DNA of 64,000 bases from Aplysia californica (Eukaryota; Mollusca; Gastropoda; Aplysiida; Aplysiidae): positions 618,939-682,938 of the forward strand of contig NW_004797546.1 in assembly GCF_000002075.1 (NCBI RefSeq), read 5' to 3'. The notes below the pieces were generated by a model that saw only the letters and a program-made list of their open reading frames with translations, was not told the origin of the DNA and did no database searches. Position 1 is the first letter of the stretch. Every line of letters starts with the position of its first letter. Of this stretch, positions 1 through 12,740 are shown one piece after another. Position numbers and translations under genes: made by a program.

Positions 1-7
1 GACAGAC

Positions 8-90
<83 letters not shown>
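1..90. repeat. (GATA)n microsatellite
   Basis: Almost pure GATA tetranucleotide array running into the left window edge, so its full length is unknown. The first few units read GACA. Confidence 0.97.
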
Positions 91-113
91 GTGGGGAGGA
101 TGGGGGCCTTTAG

Positions 114-150
114 ATATACAGTCAAACCTCGTTGTACCGCTTCCTGTTGT
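114..150 (+). mobile_element. Terminus of a Tigger/pogo-like DNA transposon
   Basis: The string TACAGTCAAACCT, followed by a GTTGTACCGC block, has the TA-CAG form of Tc1/mariner/pogo termini. The same 13 bases recur near 63006. A similar GTTGTACCGC-type block lies near 990-1020, but in the same orientation, so I cannot close the element. Confidence 0.35.
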
Positions 151-1057
151 ACTGCCAGCCCAGCTTACCGTCAGGTTTTACCAATGTACGAAACGGGTCG
201 CGTATTAAAACATAGCTTGCGCCTATACACTGCCATCCGCCACCTGCCATCCACCAACTGTCTGCGTTGTACGGTCCTCGTCATACATGTATGAATGTAA
301 ATTTGCCCCGCTCTACCGCCAGCGAATTGGCTGCCAGAGGTACACACTTCACACGACGCCCGGCACTCACTTGGTGGCTGATTGATAATCTCTGTCTTAC
401 CGACGTCTCTGCGAGTTCGATCTATTTCTCGCATAAAATTTTTCACCGATTTGATCCTGATTTACACTGATTGTGAAAATACTACTAGTTTTAGGCTTTT
501 ATCAATATTTCATTTAGAAATTGGAAATGAATCTTAAAACCGCCTGGAGAAACTTCAAGGTAAGTGCACCACCTCGGCCTGTCGGTAAAATATCTGGATT
601 TGCCAGATATCAGCTGGCGGGCACCCGTGAGCATTTTATATTGTGAGGACTCACAATGCTGCTTGAAAGGTCTGAAGCGACCCGAGGACGAAGGGAAAAA
701 ATACATCTACAGGGCCATTGACACATATAATAGCCTAGCTTCTGATTCCGTAGACATTTTTAATTTGAATTTACACAAAGTTCAGCGTGAGCTGTACATG
801 AAGTTGGTTGCTATTCGTTTTTCCCCAGTGCAAAGCAATCGCACCTGACAGATTTATCATCTAGATGAGTCCAAGACTGGCCACAATTTGTATCTAGTCT
901 CTTTCACTATTCAAGATGACTATCGGTGTTATTTCGGGATGGGACACATAATAAACTATAATTAGAAGAAATAGGTCTACGTACGTGACGTTGTTATACC
1001 GCCAGCCTCGCTGTACAGCCAGCTTCAAGCTCGTCTCAATGTAGGTAGTGCAACGGG

Positions 1058-1330
1058 GTTTAGTTAGTTTTAGTAAGGTTTTTAGTGCGCTCTCAACTGC
1101 ATAAGATCATATGAGCGTCAAGGGGTGGAGGTCAATAGAGAAGTCCAAACGGGGAATCAGGCTTATTCTGCTCACCTCTCTAGCCTCAACAGCACGAAGT
1201 TTGCTTCGTCTATCAAGGCACCCCGGAAATAGCAGTTCACAAGAGAACAACAAACATACAAAAGAAGTAAGGTAAAAATGACGATAGTAAGGATGAGGAA
1301 AGAAGAAGCAGCTGTTCCCCCAATATGTTG
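1058..1330 (+). repeat. Dispersed ~180-bp repeat, diverged copy
   Basis: Shares the blocks CTCAACTGCATA, ATCATATGAGCGTCA, a CAAGAGAACAACAAACATA-like block and GGAAAGAAGAAGCA, in the same order, with copies at about 12228-12415 and 61840-62020. This copy carries extra inserted sequence between the blocks. No protein is coded; it is likely a SINE or a non-autonomous element. Confidence 0.5.
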
Positions 1331-1479
1331 TTCCGGCACAATATGAGCATGACATTGATAAATCAGCTCATACAATTCTACTGGGCATAAGAACATGTTA
1401 ATATACCCCCTTTGGGAATGGCCTAAAGACAACTTCAGCCCGTAGCACTGCCCTGGGGGGGGGGGCATTGGGGTTTGAT

Positions 1480-1481
<2 letters not shown>

Positions 1482-1527
<46 letters not shown>
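1482..1527. repeat. (AG)n microsatellite
   Basis: About 23 AG units. The Ser/Leu-rich open frames on the other strand here are products of the repeat. Confidence 0.95.
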
Positions 1528-1531
<4 letters not shown>

Positions 1532-1640
1532 AGCAGTTTTTAGAAAAAGGATGAAGGTGGAATAGATAAGAAAGTAGGACAAACAACAATCTAAAGACAT
1601 GTACATGTATTACGCTGACACCGATTTGTCATTTTTGACC

Positions 1641-1663
1641 ATATCATCGTCATCATCATCATT

Positions 1664-1716
<53 letters not shown>

Positions 1717-1724
1717 TATCATCA
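1641..1724. repeat. (CAT)n microsatellite
   Basis: About 28 CAT/ATC units with a few interruptions (TATCAT, CGTCAT). Confidence 0.95.
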
Positions 1725-2820
1725 AACGCCAGATCTGAAATAGACTTCAGCAACCATAGTTCCTAATTCATTTTTCTACCTGGATGCTCTAAAAAAAATC
1801 TGATTACCCTCGTCTTACCGCGTCATTCGTCTTTAAAAGTTTTCCAATCAGGTTGTTCCTTGTCTACGCCCTTGTCTTGTTTGCTTTCAACTATTGTTTT
1901 TCTTTTTCAGTGACAACAAGATGTTCAAGAATACAAATTGTCGGTTCATGTGTCCCACAAACTGCGTTTTGTCTCTTACTAATTGCTTTAAAGAGTGAGT
2001 GGCTAACTTGGATTTCAGTACAATTCAATTGAGTTCTTTTCCTTCCTTGGAATTTTTGACAGCCTTATAAGAAAACACTATTTATAAGACCCATCAGTTG
2101 CTTGTACTGGTATATCTTATTTTCGCTGTTATAATGCTATAACTTTCTGATATTCACAGCCGTATAGAGCACACATTATCGCTATTAATTTAGACAACCC
2201 CCCCCCCCAAAAAAAAACCCCAAAAAAATCACCCCCACCCCCCCAAATCAGTCTCAATAGCCTCAGGCCTCATATAGTCATGGTCACATAATACTTATTC
2301 CAGCCTGTCATTCACCCTCGAGTAGGTAGATCTACACCAAGGAGATTAAAAGTAAGTAAATGAACTCCTTGATCTACACATATTTTATTTATAGTGCCTA
2401 TTATTTCGCCTTCAAACTTAAAGACCTGAAAAAGAAACATTGAACCTCAAACAAAACAAAACTCATGGGGGGGGGGGGGTACTACTAACAATAAAATGCC
2501 ATGTAGGCAAAGATTCTCTACTGGTATACACCATCTTTGATGCAGGCCTATATAATTGGCATTTATCTTCGCAGCTCTGTTCAAAGAAAGTCACCGGGCG
2601 GAGAAAAAGAAATTCACAGCAAAACACCGAAAAGAAAATAAGACGAACACTTCAATTGGGCTGCGGACTTATTTTTATGCAAGCTTTTCAAAGATTCAAT
2701 CTTTTTAAATCAAAATCAACACAAAATGGCTTAAATAATGCCAAAATTATGTTTTTGTTATTACAAAATGGTCAAATAATTTTTTAAACTAGCAATTTTA
2801 ATGTTTCATATTTTTAGCTA

Positions 2821-5800
2821 ATCACATTTTAAGTAGTTTTCAGTTTGTGATCAATATTGATAACGCGGTTGCCTAGTGATTCGCATAACTTTTTCTACAA
2901 TTTCCTGTCCGTTTGGCGTAAGTATTGCAATGGTTTCTATTTCTCAGCCACACTCAGTGTTATATCATTTACTTTGTTTGTTACAACTCTCACACGGTGT
3001 TTAGACAATGAAATGAAATTTTGACTTTGTTTGTTTATTTGGGAATTTTGTTGTTTGTGACAATCTGAAAGGAATAGTTCGTGTGGTAAGTTAACGGGGG
3101 CAGTTACCAACGGACCAACGCCAACTGCTGATGAATGATTATGCCTATCCTATACTATCGGAGTCACTCCGATTAGTGATTATAGTCTAGATCTAGACTA
3201 GATCTAGTCTTTCAGAGATTTAATTCGAGTTAGGCAGGGGTATATGAGTATAGCTATGATCGTATTTAAGAAAGGAAAGGGTAATATTTATGGTCTTTGT
3301 TGATCTTAGTTGTCTTTTAAAAAATAGGCTACATTTATCCTTAAAACTTAAGCAATCAAACCCAAAATTTAAGCTCCCAAAATGATTGAAGTGAAGGCTG
3401 AAAGAGAATGAACTAACTCATCAATGACTCATACGATACAGATGAGTCCTAGACCCATCCAAAATGACACTAGTACCAATGATTCAGTCGAAACAGCTAT
3501 AATACTTTGTACAATATGAACATATGGCAATGAATTATTTCATTTACTCTTCAGCTTTTGACCTCGGAATTAATTCCTATATTTTGAAGGAATTTTTTCC
3601 ATATCTCGTGAAACAAGTAATGGAGGATACACGCTAAATGGCTAAAACTGTGCCCAAGGAAAGAGTTTATACACATGATTTATCTAACACTTCAAATCGC
3701 TAAGTCAAAATAAAATGTAAATGGATTCGTAGAGATTGCATTAGCAGCAGTGTAATTTGTGATGCTTCATGCACTCTGTACTTACCGGATGCTGGGACTA
3801 TCCACTCGAAGACTGGGCTTCCATCTCATTCACTCGTAGAGTTAAATAATGACTGTTGTGGAAAGATTTCTTGGTTGAAGCCCAAAGTTCATGGACAGTC
3901 TGCTTTAAAAGTTTGTTGAAATCCCAGCAGGGCATCTTGAAAGTTGAGCTGTGTTATATATGTTTTGCTGATCTTGGCCAAAAGCTTTTTTTGTTTAATC
4001 CACAACATGAAAGTTTTGAAATGCTCTCTAGAGTGAGAGAAACGTATTATTGCTTTCTCTCTGACTGAGAAAACGAAACACGTAATTGATGAAAGCCCTT
4101 GAACTGAAGCAGCAGTTGAAGACCATCATGTTATTTATGATGCTCAACAGACGTAAAACAGAAGAATATTATGCTACCCGTCAGACACGTTTTTTTACCT
4201 TTCTTAAAGGCACTATGAAAAAAAGGCTAATATGATGGAACACAAATATCCTGCTGTAGTAATTTGACCTCACGACCCCCCTTTTCCCTCTTCATATTCT
4301 GCTGACATAATTTTTTATGGAAGGGCTTTTCAAATTGATGGGTCATTTTAAAGACCACTGCTATTGTTGCTTGAGTGCTCTTACCCATTCCGTAACCAAT
4401 CTCTTGCCAAGTGCTCAAGCCCTCTACCATAGCCTTACGTAAGTGTATCATATTGACCTTGCCTTACCCAATATACTTTATTAGCAAATGAGAATTTATG
4501 TAGAATCACAACAACACTTTTGTTTGCTCCAATCACATCTTTAGTGTTTGTAGATCTAGGTATCATCAAGGGCCATGCAGGGACTGCAGTAACCTTCTTT
4601 TAGACACTCATTCTTAAAGGAGAGCAAACTTTCATGTTCCATTTTACAATGCAGTTAAGGGTTGCTCTCATCACTTTCATAAGGGAGCCGTGGTCCTTCG
4701 CTATTTTATTTTGAACTTGATGTCCTGATGTAAATTGAGATTTACGTATGAAGAGGTCAAGAGTTTTGTTCTCAGTTCCTTTAAACCCATTACTTTGACA
4801 GGGTAATAGATGCTCCACTTTTGAAATAACCTGTCTGTGTGTGGTATGGTGTAAACTACTGAGCAATAAAAATTCATTTAAAAAACCTTTCATTGAGGAA
4901 TTTCCCACAATGGGTACTGTATATATTCATGTCAATTGTTTAATGGAGTACCCTGAATACACATGACTCTGGATCCACCAGAACAGACAAAAAAAAACTG
5001 ATGTCTTTAGGGTCCTTTACAAGTAATGAAGTTAAAAATTGAGCGTATGCTTCAAGTGAAAATAGTGCTTGAAGACTTTTCTTTATTGATTTTCCTTTTC
5101 TAGTACTCACTTCAAATTTCTACAACTCCGTAAGTATTCCAGCCAACCGAATCTCGCATATATTCTAAGATGGGTTTCTTCAGCCGTTTCCTATTGTTTA
5201 ACGGTGATTTTTTTTTTTTTCTCCATTGTTTAACGGTGATGACATGGGATCAGCTGGGATCAATAAGGGAAATGGCTTTATGAAAAGAAAGTTCTGTTTA
5301 AGGTACCAAAGAATGAAAGTGGAGTCACTAATCTCCCTTTACTAGATTGGTTTTACAAATGATCTGGCTATATGACCCGGGAAACATATCTTAGAATAAA
5401 ATGACCTTCTGAACTTCACATTTTATTATTAAAAAATCTGCCCATCTTTCTTGTTCTGATTTTCACAAAGAGACCTGTCTTCATTTTACATCACTATTCT
5501 TTTTGCTATGGTGTTCATTAGAACTCATCACTTGCTGCATCGGGTGTTTGCTGTGGATTTCAGTTGAGATCTAGGGAAATTGTTATACACTGCTCCTACC
5601 TGTTACCTTATTAGTGAACAATTGAATAATCTGTTGTCTGAGCTGGAAGAAGAAGATGGGTCAGTTCTGGAAACAATTATTTTAGGTTGATTTGAAATCA
5701 GTTTTTCAGCGTCTATTGTGTAACGCTGAGGTGCTTTGCCGTCACACCCACAAGACCCAAGTTGGATTTCTGTGTTTGAAGAATTTGTATTGAGTATCTT

Positions 5801-7060
5801 GGTGTTTCTGTTGGGACTTTGCATCACTCTTTGACCAAGTAGCCCTGACAGTACAGACAGGTCAAAGCCAACCCCCTAAGTGATCCTTGATTTTAAAAAC
5901 AATGACAAGGTTGCGTTACTTCCATGGGTTTTTTTCCTTGTGGTAGTGATAAGATTTTTGAATAGAGGATAGGATGAGATTTGACCAACAAACATAATTA
6001 TGTTACCCCAGAATGTAGAAAGACAGAAAAATAGTCTTTTGTGTATACTTATGGAGGCAGATCACAACAGACTAAGTAATTAATGTATGGCAGTAGGTTT
6101 GAGATGAATGCTTTTCAAGGTTTGTTCAAAGTCAAAAGAAATTTCTTCTATCCATTAGCATTACTACCAAAATACTGTGATTCACCTTTACCTTTCATTA
6201 CACTTATTATAGCTTTTTTTTCCATAATGTATGATGTGATTGTGGTACCTGCTAAATATATCATGCGTCTGAAGTTTTGTTTGTTTCCTGCTAATAATTT
6301 TATTATAATAAATCAATAAAGAGTGCATAAAGTTTAGGCCCGTACTAATTCTTGTATGTCATTCTTGAACAACAGACCTCAAGATCAGGGAATCTGTTGG
6401 CCTATAATAGACCTATTTTTTTACATTTTGGAGGCCAAGAAAATAAAAGAACTTCATTATTGGAATGATTTTAAATAAAATGTAAGGTTTTATGAGCGGC
6501 GATTTAAATTTCTCCTTAGCAACAGAAAATTCCTCATATTTTATATGTATGCCTTCTAGCTGCTAGGGGCATATTGTATTTTGTATAATACTTTTAGATG
6601 ACAGAGTGTTAATTTTATTAAGTAAATGCAGTCAATTTTAAAAGTACATTCATGCTCATTTGAAAATGCTATAGTTGATATATGGAAAAATGTTGTGCAT
6701 AATTTATATTGCTTCTGTCTGGTGAGGTTTACCTAATTCTACATACACTTTTAATCATGAGCAAAGACAAGTTTAGGCTGATTATTGTTGATTGCTACTC
6801 CAACTTTATATGTGGCCAGTCTCAGTTCATGGGTTTATATGAGTCAAGACCGTTCTTCTTCTACAGCTAGAAAATGATAATGTTACTGAGATAATCTTAC
6901 AACTTCAACAGAATAGATATTTGAGTCTGTCTTAAGCCAGCTTTGCCGTAACTTGCTTGTATTGACTATGAAAACAAAATGAACAGGGGCCAAGACTTTT
7001 AAATACTTTAGTTTTAATGTCCTGGTTTTAGAACATAAAATTCCTTTGTTCTGTTTCCAG
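2821..7060. other. MEIG1 5' region and probable 5' intron
   Basis: The coding exon at 7061 begins at a clear splice acceptor (TCTGTTTCCAG), so a non-coding first exon must lie upstream. One candidate ends at the donor GTGTG/GTAAGT (3085/3086), just after a region with a possible RFX half site; this is a guess. The rest is AT-rich sequence with no recognisable protein frame. Confidence 0.4.
2868..2880 (+). promoter_or_regulatory. Possible RFX X-box half site upstream of MEIG1
   Basis: GTTGCC followed by TAGTGATT resembles the left half of an RFX X-box (GTTGCC, 1-3 spacer bases, then RGNAAC), but the right half is a poor match. RFX factors control many cilia and sperm genes, and vertebrate Meig1 is one of them as I recall. 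The site is about 4.2 kb upstream of the coding exon, in front of a donor-like GTAAGT at 3086. Weak. Confidence 0.2.
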
Positions 7061-7062
7061 TA

Positions 7063-8201
7063 ATGGCTGCAGCTGTCAGTATGCCATCAGTAAGTCAACC
7101 AAAGTCCATGAAGCGTCCAACACACTGGAGTGAAGAAGTTGAGGAAGCCTACAGATTTCAGTTGGCTGGATACAGAGATGAAATTGAGTACCGTGAGGTG
7201 CAGAGAACAGATCATGTAAGTGTTTTGTTTTTTTACAATAAAAAACCAGCCTGTAAGTTGTGACAAACTGCAGTCAAGGAGAGACTGCATTCTAAAAGGA
7301 CAGTTGCAGAATTTTATATCTTTATATCATCCCTTTCAACATAGTAAGATTATTTAAGAGGTGAGATCTATTTTAATTTAATGCTCATCTCTGATGATAC
7401 CAAGCCAAAAGGGAATATTGGTGTGAAGTACCCTTGCCAAAGACAAAGAGCTGAGTCTCGTTCGCCCCTCCAACCCACAATCTCACAAATTACAGTGATT
7501 TGTGAATTGATGGGGGAGTTTTTAAAGTTTTTTTCTTCAAAAATGGGTGGAGGCCAAATCATGATTTTATTCTCTTTTGTCTTTAGGGTAGATAAGTATG
7601 ACATCTGTCTTCTTGAATAAAAGAATGAAACTCTTAAAATCCCAGTGCACACTTTGTGAATGTTCAAGATACTTTAGGAAAGAACATAAGAACAGACCTA
7701 TTGTTTGGGTTGGCTGTCGTGCTTCAATTTAAATTAATACCTCAGGAATAATAGGATAAACATGAAATTTAATGTTATAACATTCCATTTATTTGAATCT
7801 TTGGATACATCATTGAATGTTATACCATATTATGGTGGATCACGTTATGTATTTCCATACCTCATGAAAGGATAATTTAAGAAAAGCTTGATAATTTGGC
7901 GGAGCTGATGCAAACGCAGAAAAGCAGAATGTCATTCTTGAGTCTTGAGTGTCATGTCATTCTTGAGTCTTGAGTGTCATATTTTGATTTTAAAGTTTCA
8001 GTCTTATGAACGTTTTATGTTATTTCAAAATGCTATGGCACTCTTATCTCAAGCCATACTACGTCATTTCAGATCGACAGATGGCCTCACAATGGATTTG
8101 TAAAGAAACTGGTGCGCCGGGATGGATGCTTCTATTACTACAACAAAACAAGAGAGTGCCCAGATAAACAAATTAACAAAACAAAGTTGTACGCATATTG
8201 A
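7063..8201 (+). CDS. MEIG1: Meiosis-expressed gene 1 protein homologue (MEIG1), two coding exons
   Basis: Coding exons are 7063-7215 and 8073-8201, joined in phase 0 (donor CAT/GTAAGT, acceptor CATTTCAG), giving 93 aa against 88 in human. The start ATG lies two bases after the acceptor of its exon, so there is an upstream non-coding exon. Motifs run in family order: [20 protein letters not shown] (residues 21-40), DRWP, FVKKL, FYYYNK and the ending KLYAY. MEIG1 is a tiny adaptor that binds PACRG in the manchette of elongating spermatids and is needed to build sperm tails. The residues known in mouse to contact PACRG (Trp50, Lys57, Phe66, Tyr68) are all present here as Trp55, Lys62, Phe71 and Tyr73. 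The first ~20 residues are not conserved. Identity is very likely. Confidence 0.93.
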
Positions 8202-9306
8202 TGCAATCAACCCTCTAGTCTGTAAATCAAAAGCCTTTGTTCACATTTTTTGCCCCTAAAAAGCCTGTCCAGGAGTTGCTCCCTTGTGAGAGATGTTTCT
8301 GCTTATAGCTATGTCCGCATGCCTGTTTGCATATTTTTTCCTTTATACTCATGAAAGTCTCTTCAGTTTCCTGTTTCTGATTTTCAAAAAAGTGGAGGAG
8401 TTGAAGCGCTTCGAGTTTGATTCTGATTGGTCTTTGTGGACAGATGTCGGGGAACCGATTTTCAAATACTTGTATACGAGTTTCAACAGACTTTGGAATC
8501 ATATAGAATCTTATGTCAAGTGATTTTTTTTCTCTATGACATTGTTTTTGCCAAAAGAATGGGGAGTAAGGATATGTATACCGTATGAAAAGAAATTCAG
8601 CTATGACCAATATTTAGCAGCTTGACTTGTGTAACATTACATACCATATGTCCTTTTGGTGTGAAGTTAACAAGTGTGGAATAACATATTTTAAGGGAAC
8701 TCCATCCCAATCTCTGTTTCTGTCCTCTTCTTTTTGAGTGAAGTGCCCCTTGTGGTTTTAAACTTTCATTGTCTGTGAGTGATCTCCCATCGATGATTGA
8801 ATGCCCTAACATTTTTTTCACGTTATCACATTTTAGATGTTCCTTTATAAAGTGGAGAAATAGAGTTGGAATTCTCAGAGTGCCACTATTGAGGGTATAT
8901 GAGATTGACAGAGTTATGGAGTGACCCAGACGGTCATAAAGGGAAAGGAAAAGGGGACAAAAGGGTAATTCTATCTCACTTGTGTGTGAGGTACTTACTG
9001 TTTGCTCCTTTGAGTACAAATCTGAGTGTGTTTGTCTGCGAGTATGTGGGTGGAGGTGTGCCTGACAAATACTTGATTCCTTTATGTGGAAAGTAAGAGT
9101 GTGATTGAAAGAGTAAAAGGATATGACAAGGTGCTCATGAACGGGAGTATAAGAAGGATAAAGATGTTTGTGAAAGTTAAAATTGTTATCACATATTTCA
9201 AGAATTTCTTGCTATAGTTATGTTCAACTGAGAGCATTTATGAGCATCTTGTTTGGTGACGGGATGAGTATTTTGGAATCTCGTTTTAGAGTCTGCTTTT
9301 TACACA

Positions 9307-9312
9307 AATAAA
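9307..9312 (+). terminator. Candidate poly(A) signal for MEIG1
   Basis: The first AATAAA I see after the MEIG1 stop, about 1.1 kb downstream. The resulting 3' UTR would be long for so small a gene, so a non-canonical nearer signal is possible. Confidence 0.25.
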
Positions 9313-9499
9313 TTTGGATTGAAATTTTTATATTTTTTATAGTTTGTTCATAGTGTAGTGTCCATCTCGTCTCAGTACTATTGTTGTTGTTGTTGTCATA
9401 GATAAGAGGTTTATTAATATTAGACACAGCTACTCTGAGCCATTCTCTTCAACATAAATCAAAGTCAATGACTTCCTTTCTAAAACAAATAATGATTGT

Positions 9500-9735
9500 G
9501 GAAGAAAACTCATGGGGCGAGCAGACAGTAGGAGATCTTCAAAGAAAGAACCCACTTAAAGCAGGTGTTTCTGCCCTAACTACTTGACACTCTAAGGAGG
9601 CGGGGCCTCAATTAAGTCATGACTCCCAAGTGCTCACCTGTCGCTTTCTTTTTTCTTGGCAAAGTCAATGGTCCAGGATCGAACCCTAATGGTTAGGGGG
9701 GAATATCCAGTTAGACTTTTTGGGGAGTTCCCCAC
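9500..9735 (-). mobile_element. tRNA-derived SINE
   Basis: Read on the minus strand, AGTCTAACTGG (9717-9707) matches a pol III A box and GGTTCGATCC (9685-9676) is a near-perfect B box, at normal tRNA spacing. The tRNA-like head is followed by a non-tRNA body running toward 9500. The cloverleaf is imperfect, so it is more likely a SINE than a working tRNA gene. The body end was placed by eye. Confidence 0.5.
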
Positions 9736-12227
9736 CTGTTTTCTGTTCTATTTTTTTTTAATGCCCAGTTTTAATTCCGTTCCATCCCCAGCTAGGTCAA
9801 ATTTTTTAATGCCAATTCTGAAATGCACTTGATGGCTGCCCTTTAAAAAAATGAATGTTCATGACTTGACTGGGTAGTTGAGAGATGCAACTAGCAACTG
9901 ACTGGTAGATTCCACGTCATCACTTTTCTGTCAACGCATCTTTCTTTTCCCTATCACTAAAAGACCTTTACTGCATTGATTTGCTTCCCTTTCCTCAAGT
10001 GAAATTTCTGAATGTGTAACAAAGTTACCACACTTGTTTTCCAAGTCAACTCAAGAACTGGATATTGCATTTTAAAATAAAATAAATAAAGCAATATTGG
10101 AACAGAATGCACATTATCTGTTTTGTGGAAGTCGGAAGACTTGTCTCGCATATTAAGATATTATTTGACATCGAAAACTCATCAAGAACTACTGTGAATT
10201 CATCACAACTATATGATATCAGTGCATCAGTTAACTTTGACAAGTCACATCGCATCCTCCATTCACCACCTATTGAAATGTGAAACGGTAAATAATATAT
10301 GTTTAATGCTCCTATCAACACTATGGAGTCAATTGTGAGGCGGAACCTCCGAGTTAAACGTCCTCTGAAAAAAAACAAGCTAAATGGAAAATTCATGTAA
10401 AATGCCTTTCCCAAGGGCACAACGTCGGACCGAAGTGAGGCTTAAACCCCTTTATGACCATAACAAAATTTGCAACAACAGTTTCCTTCAGTTTTCTCAC
10501 AGGCATTTTAATAGCACTGACCATCATAAAGCATGAACTCAAAGACAAAATGGCCACCTTTTTCATGAGCATGAAAGTGATACCAGTACTGTGCAAAGTT
10601 AGAACTGGTGCAGCATAATATTATGGAATCAAAGGGAGGAATGCTGCAGATGAGGTTCAAAATCATTGAATGGATGCATTCTATGGTATATGAACACGTT
10701 GGTTGTTGTATAGCTTTCTTTTACTTAACATTGCACTGTGTTGCATACGACAACTATCCATGCAAAAGAGAAAAGAGATACACCAAGCACCAATCATTGG
10801 AAAGAAACTTCATGATCCTGAAGTTTTCTTTGTAAGATAAGGATTGAAAACTGAAATCAAATAATTAGACCTAAATTTCAATCCACAGAAATGACTTCTT
10901 TTTAACTCTTTTCTGATTAGACCATTCCCCTAAGCTTTCAATATTTTCTAACACCTGAGTACCAGAACCAGTGCGAATAATTCTTTTCTTCCTAATTAAC
11001 CAAAATCTGCGTTACCTTTAAGCCGACTTTCAGACAATGACTCATATACATACATGCGAGTGGTTGTACATACAGTAGATTCTGTTCAACAAGAGCCTGT
11101 TTGACATGAAATTCCTGTTAATACAAAAGGATTACAAATCCCAGTTTTTTTTCCCTCTCTTTATTTTATGCATTATATCTTCCCATAACAGGGTAAAAAA
11201 TTACAGCAGAATTGGATACCATGAATTCATTTTGGGCAGTTTCATCATATCTCCCAGCAGCCTATCCCTCTTTCCTTTTTTTTCTGTACTGACAACAGTA
11301 GCCTACCTTTGTCAAAATATGTCACACAACATGTGTCTTGATTGTGTCTTTTGTTATTTGTTTTAAAACTGAATAGTAGCTTGGAATATCATGAAGTACA
11401 CACCTACAACCTCTATTGAACCCCATTCTGTGCAGCCAAGACAACCATCTGAGGCTGAAAATTAGGTTTTCCTTTTTTCAAGTTCCAAAAATTGGCAAAT
11501 CTGCATGTGTCATATATAACTAAAAATATATTACACAGGCAACAAACATTCAGAAAGGGGTCGCCTCCCCTTTTTTGATATACATCAGCACTCTACCTAA
11601 AACAAAATCTTTTTGACATGATCATATTTTTCAGTTCAATGAAGTTCATGTTATCAAGGTTTTACTGTAATTTCATGTAATAATGTTACTACAGAAGTAA
11701 ATGCTACATAAACTCTGAGTATGAATCAGGTTCAAGAAAGAACATACAAAACCTATCAACAGTGACTCAACTTAAAACAAAAAAGCTACATCATTGAGGA
11801 AAACTATAATATTATTTGAAAACTAATAATTCAAGATAATTACTGAGTAATGAAATCATACAAAATGTTTTCTTTATCTTATAATAGATTTACAATTTGA
11901 GTAAAAGGTATATGTGTATATATATATATGAGTGAAAATAATGGTATAAACCACAGGGTAGTATATAATGAAAAAAAAAAAAAAACAAGCTCCAACCAGA
12001 GGTTACCAGACAAAACAGGAGAGATAAAGATACACACAGAGAAAGAGACAGAGACAGAGGAAAAAAGTGATGCCATTCAAAGAAACACACAAAAAAAAGA
12101 ATATATTCATAGAAATGTCATGTTAATGATTCTTGAGTAATTAATATTAATCTTAAATAACAATGGCTTTGAATTGCATCCGATTTAATTTCTACCCAAG
12201 AACTTAAGCAAAAATAGTTTTTTGGGG

Positions 12228-12415
12228 TTTTTTTAGTAGAGGATTTTACGGTGCTCTCAACTACATAAGGTCATATGAGCGCCAGAAGATTTAGAGGTGT
12301 TACAAGAGAGTAACAAACATAAAAAAGATGAAATGGAGATAAGGACGATAGATGTTTGATAGGAAAGAAGAAGCAAACCACACTAGAGCACCCGCCAACC
12401 ACCCACAGCAAAAAT
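12228..12415 (+). repeat. Dispersed ~180-bp repeat, copy 2
   Basis: Very close to the copy at 61840-62020. Shared blocks include TTTAGTAGAGG, GTGTTACAAGAGA, AAGGACGATAGATGTTT, AGGAAAGAAGAAGCAAACCA and GAGCACCCGCC, in the same order and orientation. It ends near CCACCCACAG. Non-coding. Confidence 0.75.
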
Positions 12416-12740
12416 AGACTGAAGAAATATTCTAATAAACCAAAAAAGCAACATGGCAAAATCTCTACAACATATTTACCCACCCAAGCGTCACTAACAA
12501 ATAACCTGTGGTATCAAGAGAAATTACACGATTTCACCACACAATGTTGAAAAAGGCTTGAAAACAGGCAAATAAAGCAAGCAAAGGCCATATATACATT
12601 TTCAGAAAGTAGACCATGAATAGGAAGTAGAGCTCATTTGTGAAAGAGTAAAAATGTCCTACGATACAAAAACAGAATAAACGAACCAAAACACCAATTC
12701 AAGTTACAGCCAATTAAATCAGCTGAAATACCACAGAACG

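Larger units (their letters stand above)
91..2820. other. Intergenic, repeat-rich, no gene recognised
   Basis: No open frame here resembles a known protein. The stretch holds a Tigger/pogo-like terminus near 114-150 (TACAGTCAAACCT), a diverged copy of the dispersed ~180-bp repeat (about 1058-1330), AG and CAT microsatellites, and short C and G runs. A strong splice-donor match (TTCAAG/GTAAGT at 554-565) could belong to an unseen 5' exon, but nothing else supports it. Confidence 0.5.
8202..12227. other. MEIG1 3' UTR candidate, then intergenic DNA
   Basis: AT-rich sequence with no recognisable protein frame. The first kilobase may be MEIG1 3' UTR. It contains a tRNA-like SINE head (about 9665-9735, minus) and short A and T runs, but no other clear feature. 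Confidence 0.4.

Noticed and set aside
554-848. Donor-like TTCAAG/GTAAGT and a following 94-aa frame considered as a gene
   Set aside because: The frame lies after the donor, matches nothing known and sits among transposon-like blocks.
1172-1606. Long minus-strand open frame over the AG microsatellite
   Set aside because: Its length comes from the stop-free repeat; the rest has no recognisable domain.
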